From the NCBI GenBank assembly GCA_951828385.1, contig OX639973.1, forward strand, positions 5,571,200 through 5,635,199: a stretch of DNA of 64,000 bases, in the 5' to 3' direction. Below are positions 51,193 through 61,277 of the stretch, piece after piece. The translations under genes were made by a program, and so were the position numbers. Positions within the stretch are counted from its first letter, which is position 1; each line of letters starts with the position of its first letter. The notes under the pieces are model-generated. The model saw only the letters and a list, made by a program, of their open reading frames with translations. It did no database searches and had not been told where the DNA came from. This stretch comes from an uncultured Poribacteria bacterium. GTDB lineage: Bacteria; Poribacteria; WGA-4E; WGA-3G.

Positions 51193-53214
51193 ATGAAAAA
51201 CAACAATTCTGCTGCCGCCGCGCTGCGCAGTATAAACGGCGAAGATGTGGCAACTTGGGCACTTCCTGAAGGTGCGATTGCTCGATTGGGGCGCGGTAAA
51301 GTTATTGATATGGCATTCTCACCGAACGGACAGTGTTTAGCAGTCAGCACAAATATTGGACTCTGGTTATACGAACTCCCAACCCTAACCCCGATCGCAC
51401 TCTGGGATAGCGAACGCGGAATGACTGGTGGTGTCAATTTTTCACCCGATGGCAGCCAGATTGTCACGTCCACCATTGATGGGAATATAAAGATATGGGA
51501 TACTGAACGTGGCGTTTGTACAATAGAGATAGACGACCATCGCAGCAAGAACGCTATTTCTTCCAAGCCTGTCTTCTCCAAAGACGGGCAACACCTCGCT
51601 ACTGTCAATTTCCGTATGACAAGTGGGAAGATTTACATTTGGTGTCCGCACACCGGCGCGAAAATCCGAGAAACGGAAGTCCACTCCACTTACAATGCCT
51701 ACCCCTTCTGCTTCTCTCCAGATTTAAGTCTACTGGCAGGTAAGAACAATCCCCAAAAAAGAACAGGTAGTAATATCGCTGACGGTGATTCAATTACGGT
51801 CTGGCACGTAGAAACTGGGGAACAAATTGCCGACATCACCGGACATCCCGAACCAGTGCGAAAGTTCTGCTTTTCGCCATGCGGACGGTTCCTTGCCGCC
51901 GGTGATTGGCGCGGCACAATACATGTATGGAATGTGGAAAGCGGACAACTGGAGACAACCTATACCGATTATGGAGAATCCCAGATATATCCACATTTCC
52001 TGCCAGAGGGTGAACTGATTACCGCTGCTGTTTCTGAACGTAAAGTTGAGATTTGGCATGTAGAAAAAGGTGAGAAATTGGACGAATTTGAACACCGCGG
52101 TAACGTTCGTAGTATGCCTCGCTTTTCGGATAGCGGAACACAATTGGCACTTGCAAGCTACAGTGATATCCAAATCTGGACGAAAGGTAATGATTCCGAC
52201 TCCTATACGCTTTCAACTCTTCATGGACATATCTCTACAATGGATACGTTAGTCTTTTCCACCGACGAAAAGACGCTTGCCACTGGGTGCTGGAGGGACA
52301 ACGTTCTCTTATGGGACATCACAAGTAAACACTCGTACCATCCACAAGGTGAGAAATTACCTGCAAACTCACACAATGTCTACCGATCTCCGAGTGGAAA
52401 AATCATTTCCATCAACGTATATGGAGATAACTTAAACATGTCGGAGGTTGGAAAGAGTGAACCTATTGCCAAACTCATCGGACCGGAAGGAGGTTTAGGC
52501 CGCGCCAAAGCGTTCTCACCCACGGGACATCGGATCGCAAGCGCGGATCAAGACAACAACATACACATTTGGGAACGGACGAGACCCTTAAATAGGGTGC
52601 TGGAAAGTGAAAGCTGGAAAAAACACACCACGATCATCAACAATGAGGAATTTACTTACGGGTTAGGGCACAGTCCAACCGGACTGGCATTTAGTCCAGA
52701 TGGAAAACGACTCGCAAGTATATCACGGTCACGGGATTGGAAAGCCTGTTTGTGGGATGTTGATTCAGCCAAACAGATCTCTGAACTTCCGTTAACACCG
52801 CGGCCAAGTCGTGATGGAAGATATACATATACATATCGTGGCTACGATACCGGGATAGCGTTTTCACCGCGTGGCGACATAATCGCTGGTGGTAAATGGG
52901 GTGAGATTGTGTTGTGGGACGCAACAGATGGTAAAACACTTACGACCCTCCCACAGCCCGAAGAAAGTCGAAGAGCGATTACGTTATGCTTTTCACCGTG
53001 TGGCGAGTATTTGGCTTCCGGCGCATGGTGGCAGCCGGATTTGCAAAAGGTGCCTATCCGCTTATGGGAAGTAGCAACTGGTAAAAATATAGTGACTTTT
53101 TGGGGACATACCACTGATGTTCAGTGCTTCGCATTCTCGCAGGATAACACCCTATTAGTCAGTGGTGGACATGACGGTGCGATCTATCTCTGGGATATGG
53201 AACCTTACCTATAG
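51193..53214 (+). CDS. WD40 repeat protein 1 of 6
   Basis: 673 residues, no signal peptide. After a variable start, the module DVATWALPEGAIARLGRG leads into WD40 blades, about 12-14 by eye, enough for two propellers, ending AIYLWDMEPYL. AGGAGA precedes the ATG. First gene of a six-gene array, with remains of a tnpB-type element just before it. The first half is closest to gene 2, the second half (KIISINVYGDNLN, HRIASADQDNNIHIWE) closest to gene 3. A scaffold or recognition role is likely; no partner domain is fused. Confidence 0.85.
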   Translation: MKNNNSAAAALRSINGEDVATWALPEGAIARLGRGKVIDMAFSPNGQCLAVSTNIGLWLYELPTLTPIALWDSERGMTGGVNFSPDGSQIVTSTIDGNIKIWDTERGVCTIEIDDHRSKNAISSKPVFSKDGQHLATVNFRMTSGKIYIWCPHTGAKIRETEVHSTYNAYPFCFSPDLSLLAGKNNPQKRTGSNIADGDSITVWHVETGEQIADITGHPEPVRKFCFSPCGRFLAAGDWRGTIHVWNVESGQLETTYTDYGESQIYPHFLPEGELITAAVSERKVEIWHVEKGEKLDEFEHRGNVRSMPRFSDSGTQLALASYSDIQIWTKGNDSDSYTLSTLHGHISTMDTLVFSTDEKTLATGCWRDNVLLWDITSKHSYHPQGEKLPANSHNVYRSPSGKIISINVYGDNLNMSEVGKSEPIAKLIGPEGGLGRAKAFSPTGHRIASADQDNNIHIWERTRPLNRVLESESWKKHTTIINNEEFTYGLGHSPTGLAFSPDGKRLASISRSRDWKACLWDVDSAKQISELPLTPRPSRDGRYTYTYRGYDTGIAFSPRGDIIAGGKWGEIVLWDATDGKTLTTLPQPEESRRAITLCFSPCGEYLASGAWWQPDLQKVPIRLWEVATGKNIVTFWGHTTDVQCFAFSQDNTLLVSGGHDGAIYLWDMEPYL

Positions 53215-53233
53215 AATATAAGGAGACGTTTTG

Positions 53234-55276
53234 ATGGAAAAGAAAAAATTAGCAAGCCTTGTAGTTGGTGCTAACAGAGATGATGTGGCAACTTGGGCAC
53301 TCCCTGAAGGTGCGATCGCTCGATTGGGACGCGGTCGTGCTGGCGATGTGGCATTCTCACCCGATGGACAGTATTTCGCAGTTGGCACATCAATTGGACT
53401 CTGGTTATACGAACTCCCGACGCTAACGCCGATCGCGCTATGGGATACTGAACGCGGAATGACCGGCGGTGTCAGTTTTTCACCCGATGGCAGCCAGATT
53501 GTCACGTCCACTTTTGGCGGGAACGTGAAGATATGGGATATTGAACGGGGTATCTGTACAACCGAGATGGACGACCATCGCGGCAAGAGCGGTATTTCTT
53601 CCAAGCCTGTCTTCTCCAAAGACGGGCGACACCTCGCTGCTGCCAGTTGCCGCATGACAAATGGGAAGATTTACATTTGGTGTCCGCACACCGGCGCGAA
53701 AATCCGAGAAACGGAAGTCCACTCCCCTTACGATGCCTACCCCCTCTGCTTCTCTCCAGATTTAAGTCTACTGGCAGGTAAAAACAATCCCCAAAAACGT
53801 ACAGGTATGAATATCGCTGACGGCGATTCGATTACGGTCTGGCACGTAGAAACTGGGGAACAAATTGCCGACATCACCGGACACCCCGAACCGGTGCGAA
53901 AGTTCTGCTTCTCTCCATGCGGACGGTTCCTTGCCGCCGGTAACTGGTACGGCACAATCCCTGCTGCCGGTAACTGGCACGGCACAATACATGTATGGAA
54001 TGTGGAAAGCGGACAACTGGAGACAACCTATACCGATTATGGGGAATCCCAAATGTATCCATATTTCCTGCCAGAGGGTGAACTGATTACCGCCGCTGTT
54101 TCTGAGCGTAAGGTTGAGATTTGGCATGTAGAAAAAGGCGAGAAACTGGACGAATTTGAACATCGTGGGAACAGTGAATTCGCGCGATTTTCGGACTGTG
54201 GAACGCAATTAGCAGTTGCAAGTGAGAGTGAAATCCAAATCTGGACAAAAGACAGTAATTCTGACGCTCACACGCTTTCAACCCTTCACGGACATATCCC
54301 TACAATGGACACGTTAGTCTTTTCGTCAGATGAAAAGACACTTGCCGCCGGACTCTGGAGTGATAACGTCCTCTTATGGGATGTCGCAAGTAAACGTTCA
54401 TACCGTCCCGAAGGTGAAAAACTGCCCGGGACTTCGCATCATGTTTATCTATCTACCAGCGGAAAATTGCTTTCTACTTGTAGAGAGGGGAACCGGAACC
54501 TTCTCAAGGTCTGGGAAGTCGGAAAGCATGAACCGATTGTCGAATTCACTGCAGTTGAGGCGAAGTTGATGCGTGCCGAGGCGTTCGCACCCACGCAGCA
54601 CCGACTGGCACGTGCAGACACAGAACACAATATCCATATCTGGGAGTGGACACCCACAGCAGAAAGCGGAAGTGAAGACGGCGCGTGGAAAAAACGCACT
54701 ACGCTTGTAGGACATACAATGTATATTAGAGGCTTGGCATTTAGCCCGGATGGGAAACGACTCGCGAGCATAGCCGCGGGCAGACTGGAAACAGCAAAAT
54801 TACTGGTGCGAGATGCTCGGTTGTGGGATGTTGATACCGGGGAAGAGATTACAAAGTTAGCAACAAAATTCTCAGATTCAAAACTGTATGGTAGTTCAAC
54901 TGGTCACATTGCAGGCATCGCTTTCTCACCACGTGGCGACATAATTGCCGGTGGACAGTTTGGCGAGATTATCTTCTGGGATGCGACAGATGGGAAAACG
55001 CTTATGAGGATTCCACAACCGAAAGAAAGCCGCCGCCCCATTACACTATGCTTTTCACCGTGTGGACAGTATTTGGCTTCCGGTGCGTGGTGGCAAACTC
55101 GTTTGCAAAAGGTGCCTATCCGTCTGTGGGAGGTAGCAACAGGCAAAAACATCGCCACGTTTTGGGGACATACGACCGATGTGCAGTGCTTCGCATTTTC
55201 ACAGGACGGCACTCTATTAGTCAGCGGCGGACACGATGGCGCGATCTACCTCTGGGATCTAAGTCCACACCTATAG
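53234..55276 (+). CDS. WD40 repeat protein 2 of 6
   Basis: 680 residues, same architecture as gene 1. The start is ATG 53234 after AAGGAGA, 19 bases past the gene 1 stop. The first half is nearly the same as gene 1. It has a 10-residue tandem duplication (AAGNWYGTIP, AAGNWHGTIH) made by a 30-bp repeat at 53933-53992. The second half (HRLARADTEHNIHIWE, TLVGH) matches gene 4 better than gene 1. It ends AIYLWDLSPHL. Confidence 0.85.
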   Translation: MEKKKLASLVVGANRDDVATWALPEGAIARLGRGRAGDVAFSPDGQYFAVGTSIGLWLYELPTLTPIALWDTERGMTGGVSFSPDGSQIVTSTFGGNVKIWDIERGICTTEMDDHRGKSGISSKPVFSKDGRHLAAASCRMTNGKIYIWCPHTGAKIRETEVHSPYDAYPLCFSPDLSLLAGKNNPQKRTGMNIADGDSITVWHVETGEQIADITGHPEPVRKFCFSPCGRFLAAGNWYGTIPAAGNWHGTIHVWNVESGQLETTYTDYGESQMYPYFLPEGELITAAVSERKVEIWHVEKGEKLDEFEHRGNSEFARFSDCGTQLAVASESEIQIWTKDSNSDAHTLSTLHGHIPTMDTLVFSSDEKTLAAGLWSDNVLLWDVASKRSYRPEGEKLPGTSHHVYLSTSGKLLSTCREGNRNLLKVWEVGKHEPIVEFTAVEAKLMRAEAFAPTQHRLARADTEHNIHIWEWTPTAESGSEDGAWKKRTTLVGHTMYIRGLAFSPDGKRLASIAAGRLETAKLLVRDARLWDVDTGEEITKLATKFSDSKLYGSSTGHIAGIAFSPRGDIIAGGQFGEIIFWDATDGKTLMRIPQPKESRRPITLCFSPCGQYLASGAWWQTRLQKVPIRLWEVATGKNIATFWGHTTDVQCFAFSQDGTLLVSGGHDGAIYLWDLSPHL

Positions 55277-55295
55277 AACACAAGGAGATATTTTG

Positions 55296-57257
55296 ATGAA
55301 AAAGAAAAAATTGGTAACCCCCGCGCCGATAGGTGCAGCCGGAGATGATGTGACGACTTGGGCACTTCCGGAAGGTGCTATCGCTCGGTTGGGACGGGGT
55401 AGTATCCGCGATATGGCATTCTCACCCGACGAGCAGTACCTCGCAGTGGCATCAGCCATCGGACTCTGGTTATACGAACTCCCTACGCTATTTCCTATTG
55501 CACTCTCGGATACTGAACGCGGGATGACTAACTCTGTCACATTTTCACCTGATAATCGTCGGATTGTCACACACACTTGTGCCGGAGATCTAAAGATATG
55601 GGATTTTGAACGCGGTGTTTGCATAGCCGAAGTAGATGACCACGGCAGCAGTGATATTTTAAAACCTGTCTTCTCCCAAAACGGGCAGCGCATCGCAACG
55701 ATTAGTTTCGGGAGCCATGGGAAATTTTACATCTGGTGCTCACACACTGGAACACAACTCAGCGAAACGGAAATCCGAAATTCCTACGACATTTATCCTG
55801 CTCAATTTTCCCCCGATACAAGGCTGTTGGTAGGAAAAAAAAGCGAGAGGGATTCTGATCCCGAATCCGTTATTATATGGAATGTCGAGACGGGGGAACG
55901 AATCGGTTGTTTCACGGAATACCCCGACGAGATGGAGAACCTCCGCTTTTCACCGGATGGAAGGCAGCTTGCTGCTGGTAGTTCGGATGGTACAATTTGG
56001 GTTTGGGATTTAGAAAAAGGACGACTGGAAACGATTCATACTGATTATGGAGATGCCCGGGTGTTTCCACACTACTCATCAGAGGGTGGGTTGGTTGCCG
56101 CTGCGATTTCTGAGCGCAAGGTTGAGGTCTGGAATATAGAACAGAACGAAAAATTTGACGAGTTTGAACATCGAGGGAATAACTGGATTACCTGTTTTTC
56201 GAGCAGCGGAAAACAATTAGCAGTCGAAACCCGTAGTGAAATCAAAATTTGGGCGAAAGCGGAAGATCCTTCACACGCACTTTCAACCCTGCATGGACAT
56301 ATTCCTACGATGGATACGTTAGTCTTTTCATCAGATGAAAAGACACTTGCCACCGGATTTTGGCGTGACAATATCCACCTGTGGGACCTCGCAAGTAGAC
56401 GTTCATACCGACCACATAACGAAAAACTGCCCGGGACTTCACATAACGTTTATCGTTCTCCCAACGGGAAAATCATTTCTATCAATCAATATGGAGATAA
56501 CTTAAACGTGCGGGAGGTCGGTAAGAATGAACCTCTTATTGAACTTACCGGACCCGAAGAGGGCTTGGGGCGCGCCAAAGCGTACGCCCCCACGGGGCAT
56601 CGGATTGCAAGCGCGGATCAAGACGACAACATACATATCTGGGAGTGTACGTCCTCCTTAAATGACATCACCGAAAGCAAAAGTTGGAAAAAGCACAGCA
56701 CGGTCATCAACGATGCGGAATTTATTGATAGGTTGAGATTTAGCCTGAACGGGTTGGCATTTAGTCCAGATGGAAAACGACTCGCAAGTATATCAAAGTC
56801 CCGAGACTGCAAAGCCGGTTTGTGGGATGTTGATTCAGGCAAACAGATTGCTGAACTCCCTTTAACATCTTCGACAAACTATGAGAAAGACGCTGGAATA
56901 GCGTTTTCGCCGAACGGAGACATTATTGCTGGTGGCAAGTCGGGTGAGATTACATTATGGGATGCGGCAGATGGTAAAGTGCTCATGACCCTCCAACAAC
57001 CCGAAGGCAACCAGCGACCGATTACGTTGTGTTTTTCACCTTGTGGGCAGTATTTACTCTCCGGTTCATGGTGGCAGCGAGGTTTGCAGAAGGTACCTAT
57101 CCGCTTGTGGGAGGTAGCAACAGGTGAAAATATCGCCACGTTCTGCGGACATACGACCGATGTTCAGTGCTTCGCATTCTCGCAGGACGGCACCCTATTG
57201 GTAAGCGGTGGACACGATGGCGCAATTTACCTTTGGGACTTGACACCTTATCTGTAA
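55296..57257 (+). CDS. WD40 repeat protein 3 of 6
   Basis: 653 residues. ATG 55296 follows ACACAAGGAGATATTTTG. Contains DVTTWALPEGAIARLGRG, then WD40 blades. The first half goes with gene 4 (SDPESVIIWNVETGE, HTDYGDARVFPHYSSEGG). The second half goes with gene 1 (NGKIISINQYGDNLN). The C-terminal 80 residues (VPIRLWEVATGENIATFCGH) are almost constant across the array. No catalytic domain. Confidence 0.85.
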   Translation: MKKKKLVTPAPIGAAGDDVTTWALPEGAIARLGRGSIRDMAFSPDEQYLAVASAIGLWLYELPTLFPIALSDTERGMTNSVTFSPDNRRIVTHTCAGDLKIWDFERGVCIAEVDDHGSSDILKPVFSQNGQRIATISFGSHGKFYIWCSHTGTQLSETEIRNSYDIYPAQFSPDTRLLVGKKSERDSDPESVIIWNVETGERIGCFTEYPDEMENLRFSPDGRQLAAGSSDGTIWVWDLEKGRLETIHTDYGDARVFPHYSSEGGLVAAAISERKVEVWNIEQNEKFDEFEHRGNNWITCFSSSGKQLAVETRSEIKIWAKAEDPSHALSTLHGHIPTMDTLVFSSDEKTLATGFWRDNIHLWDLASRRSYRPHNEKLPGTSHNVYRSPNGKIISINQYGDNLNVREVGKNEPLIELTGPEEGLGRAKAYAPTGHRIASADQDDNIHIWECTSSLNDITESKSWKKHSTVINDAEFIDRLRFSLNGLAFSPDGKRLASISKSRDCKAGLWDVDSGKQIAELPLTSSTNYEKDAGIAFSPNGDIIAGGKSGEITLWDAADGKVLMTLQQPEGNQRPITLCFSPCGQYLLSGSWWQRGLQKVPIRLWEVATGENIATFCGHTTDVQCFAFSQDGTLLVSGGHDGAIYLWDLTPYL

Positions 57258-57276
57258 AACACGAGGAGATACTTTA

Positions 57277-59256
57277 ATGGAAAATAAAGATATACAAACA
57301 GACACTCCGTTGAATTTTGACGACAATGACGTAGCCACATGGGCACTTCCTGAAGGTGCTGTTGCGCGATTGGGACGAGGCAGGAATAACGATGTGGCAT
57401 TTTCGCCGGACGGACAGTACTTCGCCGTTGGAACATCAATTGGATTCTGGTTATATGAACTTCCTACGCTCTCCCCAATTGCCCTTTTGGATACAGCGCG
57501 CGGGACGATCAGTGCTATTGCCTTTTCAGCCGACAGTCGTTGGATTGTCACCTACACTTTTGTCGAACACCTAAAGGTATGGGACATTCAAAGCGGTACT
57601 TGCGTCACCCAGATAGATATCCCGAATAAAGAGCAATGCCCTCACCCTGTTTTCTCTCAAGACGGACAGCACATCATTGCACCGAGTTGCGAGAGAAACG
57701 GCAAAATTTACACTTGGTGTGCGCGCACAGGCGCGCAACTCAACGCAACTGAAATCGGTGAAACCTACGGTATCTATCCTTTCCTATTTTCTCAGGATAG
57801 AAATCTACTAACAGGTAGAAAACGCAGCACAGATTCTGATCCTGAATCTATTTTAGTGTGGCATGTGGAGACCGGAGAACAGATCGCCTGTTTTACCGGG
57901 TATCCTGAAAGCATGAGTAACCTCTGTTTCTCACCCGATGGAAAGTATCTCACTGCTGGCAGTGCGGAGGGAACGATTCGGATTTGGGATATCGAAAGTG
58001 GGCAACTGACGACAACTCATAACGACTACGGAGATGCCCAGATGTTTCCATACTATTCACCAGAGGACGGACTGATTGCTGCCGCAATTTCTAAACGCGA
58101 GGTTAAGGTTTGGCATATAGATCGAGACGAAAAAATAGACACATTTGAACATCGAGGAGATAATTGGCATGTGTGTTTTTCGGGAGATGGGGCGCAATTG
58201 GCAGTTGCAAGCCCAAGTGAGATCCAAATCTGGACGAGAAGTAATAACGCCGATGCCCATACGCTTTCAACCCTTCATGGACATATCCCTACAATGGACA
58301 CATTGGTTTTTTCTTCCGACGAGAAAACGCTTGCTGCTGGGTTTTGGAGTGATAATGTCCTCTTATGGGATGTAGCGAGTAGACGTTCATATCGACCAGC
58401 CAATGAGAAACTTCCCAGAACTTCTCATAACGTTTATCTATCTGATAGCGGGAAAATTGTTTCTACAAGTGTAGATGAGACCACATTGAAAATATGGGAA
58501 GTCGGAAGCAGTGAACCTATCGCTGAACTCGCTAAACCAGAGGCGGGACTATCACGTGCTGAAGCGTTCGCACCTAACGGCTATCGCCTTGCGCGTGCTG
58601 ATAGGAAAAGCAACATTCATGTCTGGGAGCGTACATCTTCATCGGGTGATACGTGTAAGGACGAAAATTGGAAAAAACACACCACACTCGTAGGGCATGC
58701 AGCACCTACTAATCAGACCGGATTTTCAATGCAACATATTGTAGCGATGACATTTAGCCCAGATGGAGAACGGCTGGCGAGTATATCACGAGATCGCACC
58801 GCTTATTTGTGGGATGTTAATGCCGGACAACAGGTCACTCAACTTCTGCTAACACCTCCATCGACAAGAGGATGGTATCGTGAGTACGACACCGGTATCG
58901 CATTTTCACCACGTGGCGACAGAATCGCTGGCGGTCAATGGAGTGAGATCGTGTTGTGGGACGCAGCAGACGGCAACACATTTATGACGTTATCGCAGCC
59001 AGAAGAAAGTCAAAGACCGATTACACTATGTTTCTCACCATGCGGACAATATTTAGCCTCTGGTGCGTGGTGGCAGCCAGATTTGCAGAAAGTACCTATC
59101 CGTTTATGGAAAGTAGATACTGGTGAAAATATTGCCACGTTCTGGGGACACACCACTGATGTTCAATGTTTCGCCTTTTCGTCGGATAACACCGTATTAG
59201 TCAGCGGCGGACACGATGGAGCGATTTATCTATGGGACCTCACACCCTATCTGTAA
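57277..59256 (+). CDS. WD40 repeat protein 4 of 6
   Basis: 659 residues. Preceded by ACACGAGGAGATACTTTA. N-terminal DVATWALPEGAVARLGRG, then WD40 blades, for example TAYLWDVNAGQQVTQL and AIYLWDLTPYL. Its first half resembles gene 3 and its second half (YRLARADRKSNIHVWE, HTTLVGHA) resembles gene 2. Cytoplasmic by lack of a signal peptide. Confidence 0.85.
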   Translation: MENKDIQTDTPLNFDDNDVATWALPEGAVARLGRGRNNDVAFSPDGQYFAVGTSIGFWLYELPTLSPIALLDTARGTISAIAFSADSRWIVTYTFVEHLKVWDIQSGTCVTQIDIPNKEQCPHPVFSQDGQHIIAPSCERNGKIYTWCARTGAQLNATEIGETYGIYPFLFSQDRNLLTGRKRSTDSDPESILVWHVETGEQIACFTGYPESMSNLCFSPDGKYLTAGSAEGTIRIWDIESGQLTTTHNDYGDAQMFPYYSPEDGLIAAAISKREVKVWHIDRDEKIDTFEHRGDNWHVCFSGDGAQLAVASPSEIQIWTRSNNADAHTLSTLHGHIPTMDTLVFSSDEKTLAAGFWSDNVLLWDVASRRSYRPANEKLPRTSHNVYLSDSGKIVSTSVDETTLKIWEVGSSEPIAELAKPEAGLSRAEAFAPNGYRLARADRKSNIHVWERTSSSGDTCKDENWKKHTTLVGHAAPTNQTGFSMQHIVAMTFSPDGERLASISRDRTAYLWDVNAGQQVTQLLLTPPSTRGWYREYDTGIAFSPRGDRIAGGQWSEIVLWDAADGNTFMTLSQPEESQRPITLCFSPCGQYLASGAWWQPDLQKVPIRLWKVDTGENIATFWGHTTDVQCFAFSSDNTVLVSGGHDGAIYLWDLTPYL

Positions 59257-59275
59257 AACACAAGGAAATACTTTA

Positions 59276-61258
59276 ATGGAAAATAGAAAAACACAAGCAG
59301 CCACTTCCTTGAGTTCTGACGACAGTGACATAGCTAAGTGGGCACTTCCTGAAGGTGCTATTACTCGATTGGGGCGAGGTTGTCTCAGTGATATGGCATT
59401 CTCACCGGATGGACAGCACTTCGCTGTAGGAACAAACATAGGGCTATGGCTCTACCAACTCTCCACGTTATCCCCAATCGCGCTGTGGGAAACGGATAGG
59501 GGGTATATTGACAGTGTTACATTTTCACCTGATAGTCAATGGATTGCCTTACATAGATACCACGAAGCAATCAGAGTGTGGGACATTCGGAACAAGGTCT
59601 GTATTGCTGAGATGGAACTTACTAAGGTACAGGACCGTTGGGGACTTTCCAAGCCTATTTTTTCTCCAGATGAAGAACGCCTCGTTGTGTTTAATGGACG
59701 CGAGTATAACAGAAAAGTTCAGTCTTGGTCCCCACAAACCGGTGCACTACTCAACGAAACTGAGATATCATCGACCACCTATGGTGTCTATCCTACCTGC
59801 TTTTCTCCAGATTTAAGCCTGTTAGCAGGGACGTGTTACATCAGAGATAGCCGGACCGCTGAATTCATCGCTGTGTGGGACGTGGAGACAGGTGAACAAG
59901 TTGCTCAACTTGACTGGTCCGAGGAGAGATGGGGGCGGCTCTGCTTTTCGCCGTGTGGACGGTTCCTGGCTGCGGGGGGTTCAGAGGGTAGAATTCAGGT
60001 ATGGAACGTGGAAAGCGGGGCCCTTGAAGAAACCTATACCAAATATGAGGATGCTCAGATGCATCCGTATTATCCACCGGACGGTGGGTTGATCGCCGCG
60101 GCGGCTTCTCCATCTCAATCCAAGATTGATATCTGGCATTTAGAAAAAGGCGAAAAAATTGATACATTTGGACATCAAAGCGAAGGTAAGTTTGTTCGTT
60201 TTTCGGAGAGCGGCACACAATTGGCTTATACCGATAGCGGCGAAATCAAAATATGGACGAAAGGTAGACCTACCGATCAAGCGTCCCCGACCATTCAAGG
60301 ACCCACAAGGCCTGTTACTGTCGGTTCATTAGTCCTCACGCCGGACGAAAAAACAATAGTGGCTACGTACTGGAGTCGGAAAGCATTCTTATGGGACGTT
60401 TCAAATCAGTGCGTGCGACACCCAACCGAAGAAGAACTGCCAGATAAAACATATAAGGTTTATCTATCTGCTAACGGTAAAATCTTTGCTACAGGTAGAG
60501 ATGAAGACACTCCAAAAGTGCGGACGTTTGGCAGCAGCGAACCTATTGCTGTAATCCCTTTCCCTGAATCGGAACTGATATCGACAGAAACACTCGCGCC
60601 GACCGGACACCGATTCGCCGCTGTTGATAGAGATCGCAATATCCATGTATGGGAACGTCCTTCTCCATCAAATGGTCGGAATCGGAGACGGAATTGGGAA
60701 AAGTGTGCAGTACTTATAGGACATCTAAAAGCTATTGGGGCGTTAGCGTTTAGTCCTGACGGGGAACGGCTCGCGAGTATCTCAATAGATCGAACTGCCC
60801 TACTGTGGGATGTTGATGCAGGTGAACAGATTACCGAGATGGATTTACCCCGACCACCATCACAAGGAAAAAGGCAGGGGCGTTACACCGCCGTGGGCGT
60901 AGCGTTTTCGCCACTCGGTGAGATAATCGCTGGTGGACATCGAGGCGATATTCTGTTGTGGGATGCAACAGATGGAAAAACACTTACGACGCTCCCACAG
61001 CCCGAAGAAAGTCAAAGAGCGATAGCGTTATGCTTCTCGCCGTGCGGAACGTATTTGGCTTCCGGGGCTTGGTGGCAAGGCGGTCTGCAGAAAGTGCCTA
61101 TCCGTTTATGGAAGGTAGCAACGGGTAAGAACATCGCCACGTTTTGGGGACACACGACCGATGTTCAGTGTTTAGCGTTCTCACAGGACGGCACCCTTCT
61201 CGTAAGCGGTGGATATGATGGCGCGATTTATCTCTGGGATCTAAAACCTTATCTATAA
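59276..61258 (+). CDS. WD40 repeat protein 5 of 6
   Basis: 660 residues. I use ATG 59276, which has the array-typical AAGGAAATACTTTA, rather than the in-frame start at 59216 inside gene 4. It begins DIAKWALPEGAITRLGRG. It is more diverged than genes 1-4 in the middle (RPTDQASPTIQGPTRP), but the last blades (GGLQKVPIRLWKVATGKNI) are nearly the same. Ends YLWDLKPYL. Confidence 0.85.
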   Translation: MENRKTQAATSLSSDDSDIAKWALPEGAITRLGRGCLSDMAFSPDGQHFAVGTNIGLWLYQLSTLSPIALWETDRGYIDSVTFSPDSQWIALHRYHEAIRVWDIRNKVCIAEMELTKVQDRWGLSKPIFSPDEERLVVFNGREYNRKVQSWSPQTGALLNETEISSTTYGVYPTCFSPDLSLLAGTCYIRDSRTAEFIAVWDVETGEQVAQLDWSEERWGRLCFSPCGRFLAAGGSEGRIQVWNVESGALEETYTKYEDAQMHPYYPPDGGLIAAAASPSQSKIDIWHLEKGEKIDTFGHQSEGKFVRFSESGTQLAYTDSGEIKIWTKGRPTDQASPTIQGPTRPVTVGSLVLTPDEKTIVATYWSRKAFLWDVSNQCVRHPTEEELPDKTYKVYLSANGKIFATGRDEDTPKVRTFGSSEPIAVIPFPESELISTETLAPTGHRFAAVDRDRNIHVWERPSPSNGRNRRRNWEKCAVLIGHLKAIGALAFSPDGERLASISIDRTALLWDVDAGEQITEMDLPRPPSQGKRQGRYTAVGVAFSPLGEIIAGGHRGDILLWDATDGKTLTTLPQPEESQRAIALCFSPCGTYLASGAWWQGGLQKVPIRLWKVATGKNIATFWGHTTDVQCLAFSQDGTLLVSGGYDGAIYLWDLKPYL

Positions 61259-61277
61259 AGCACAAGGAGAGATTTTA

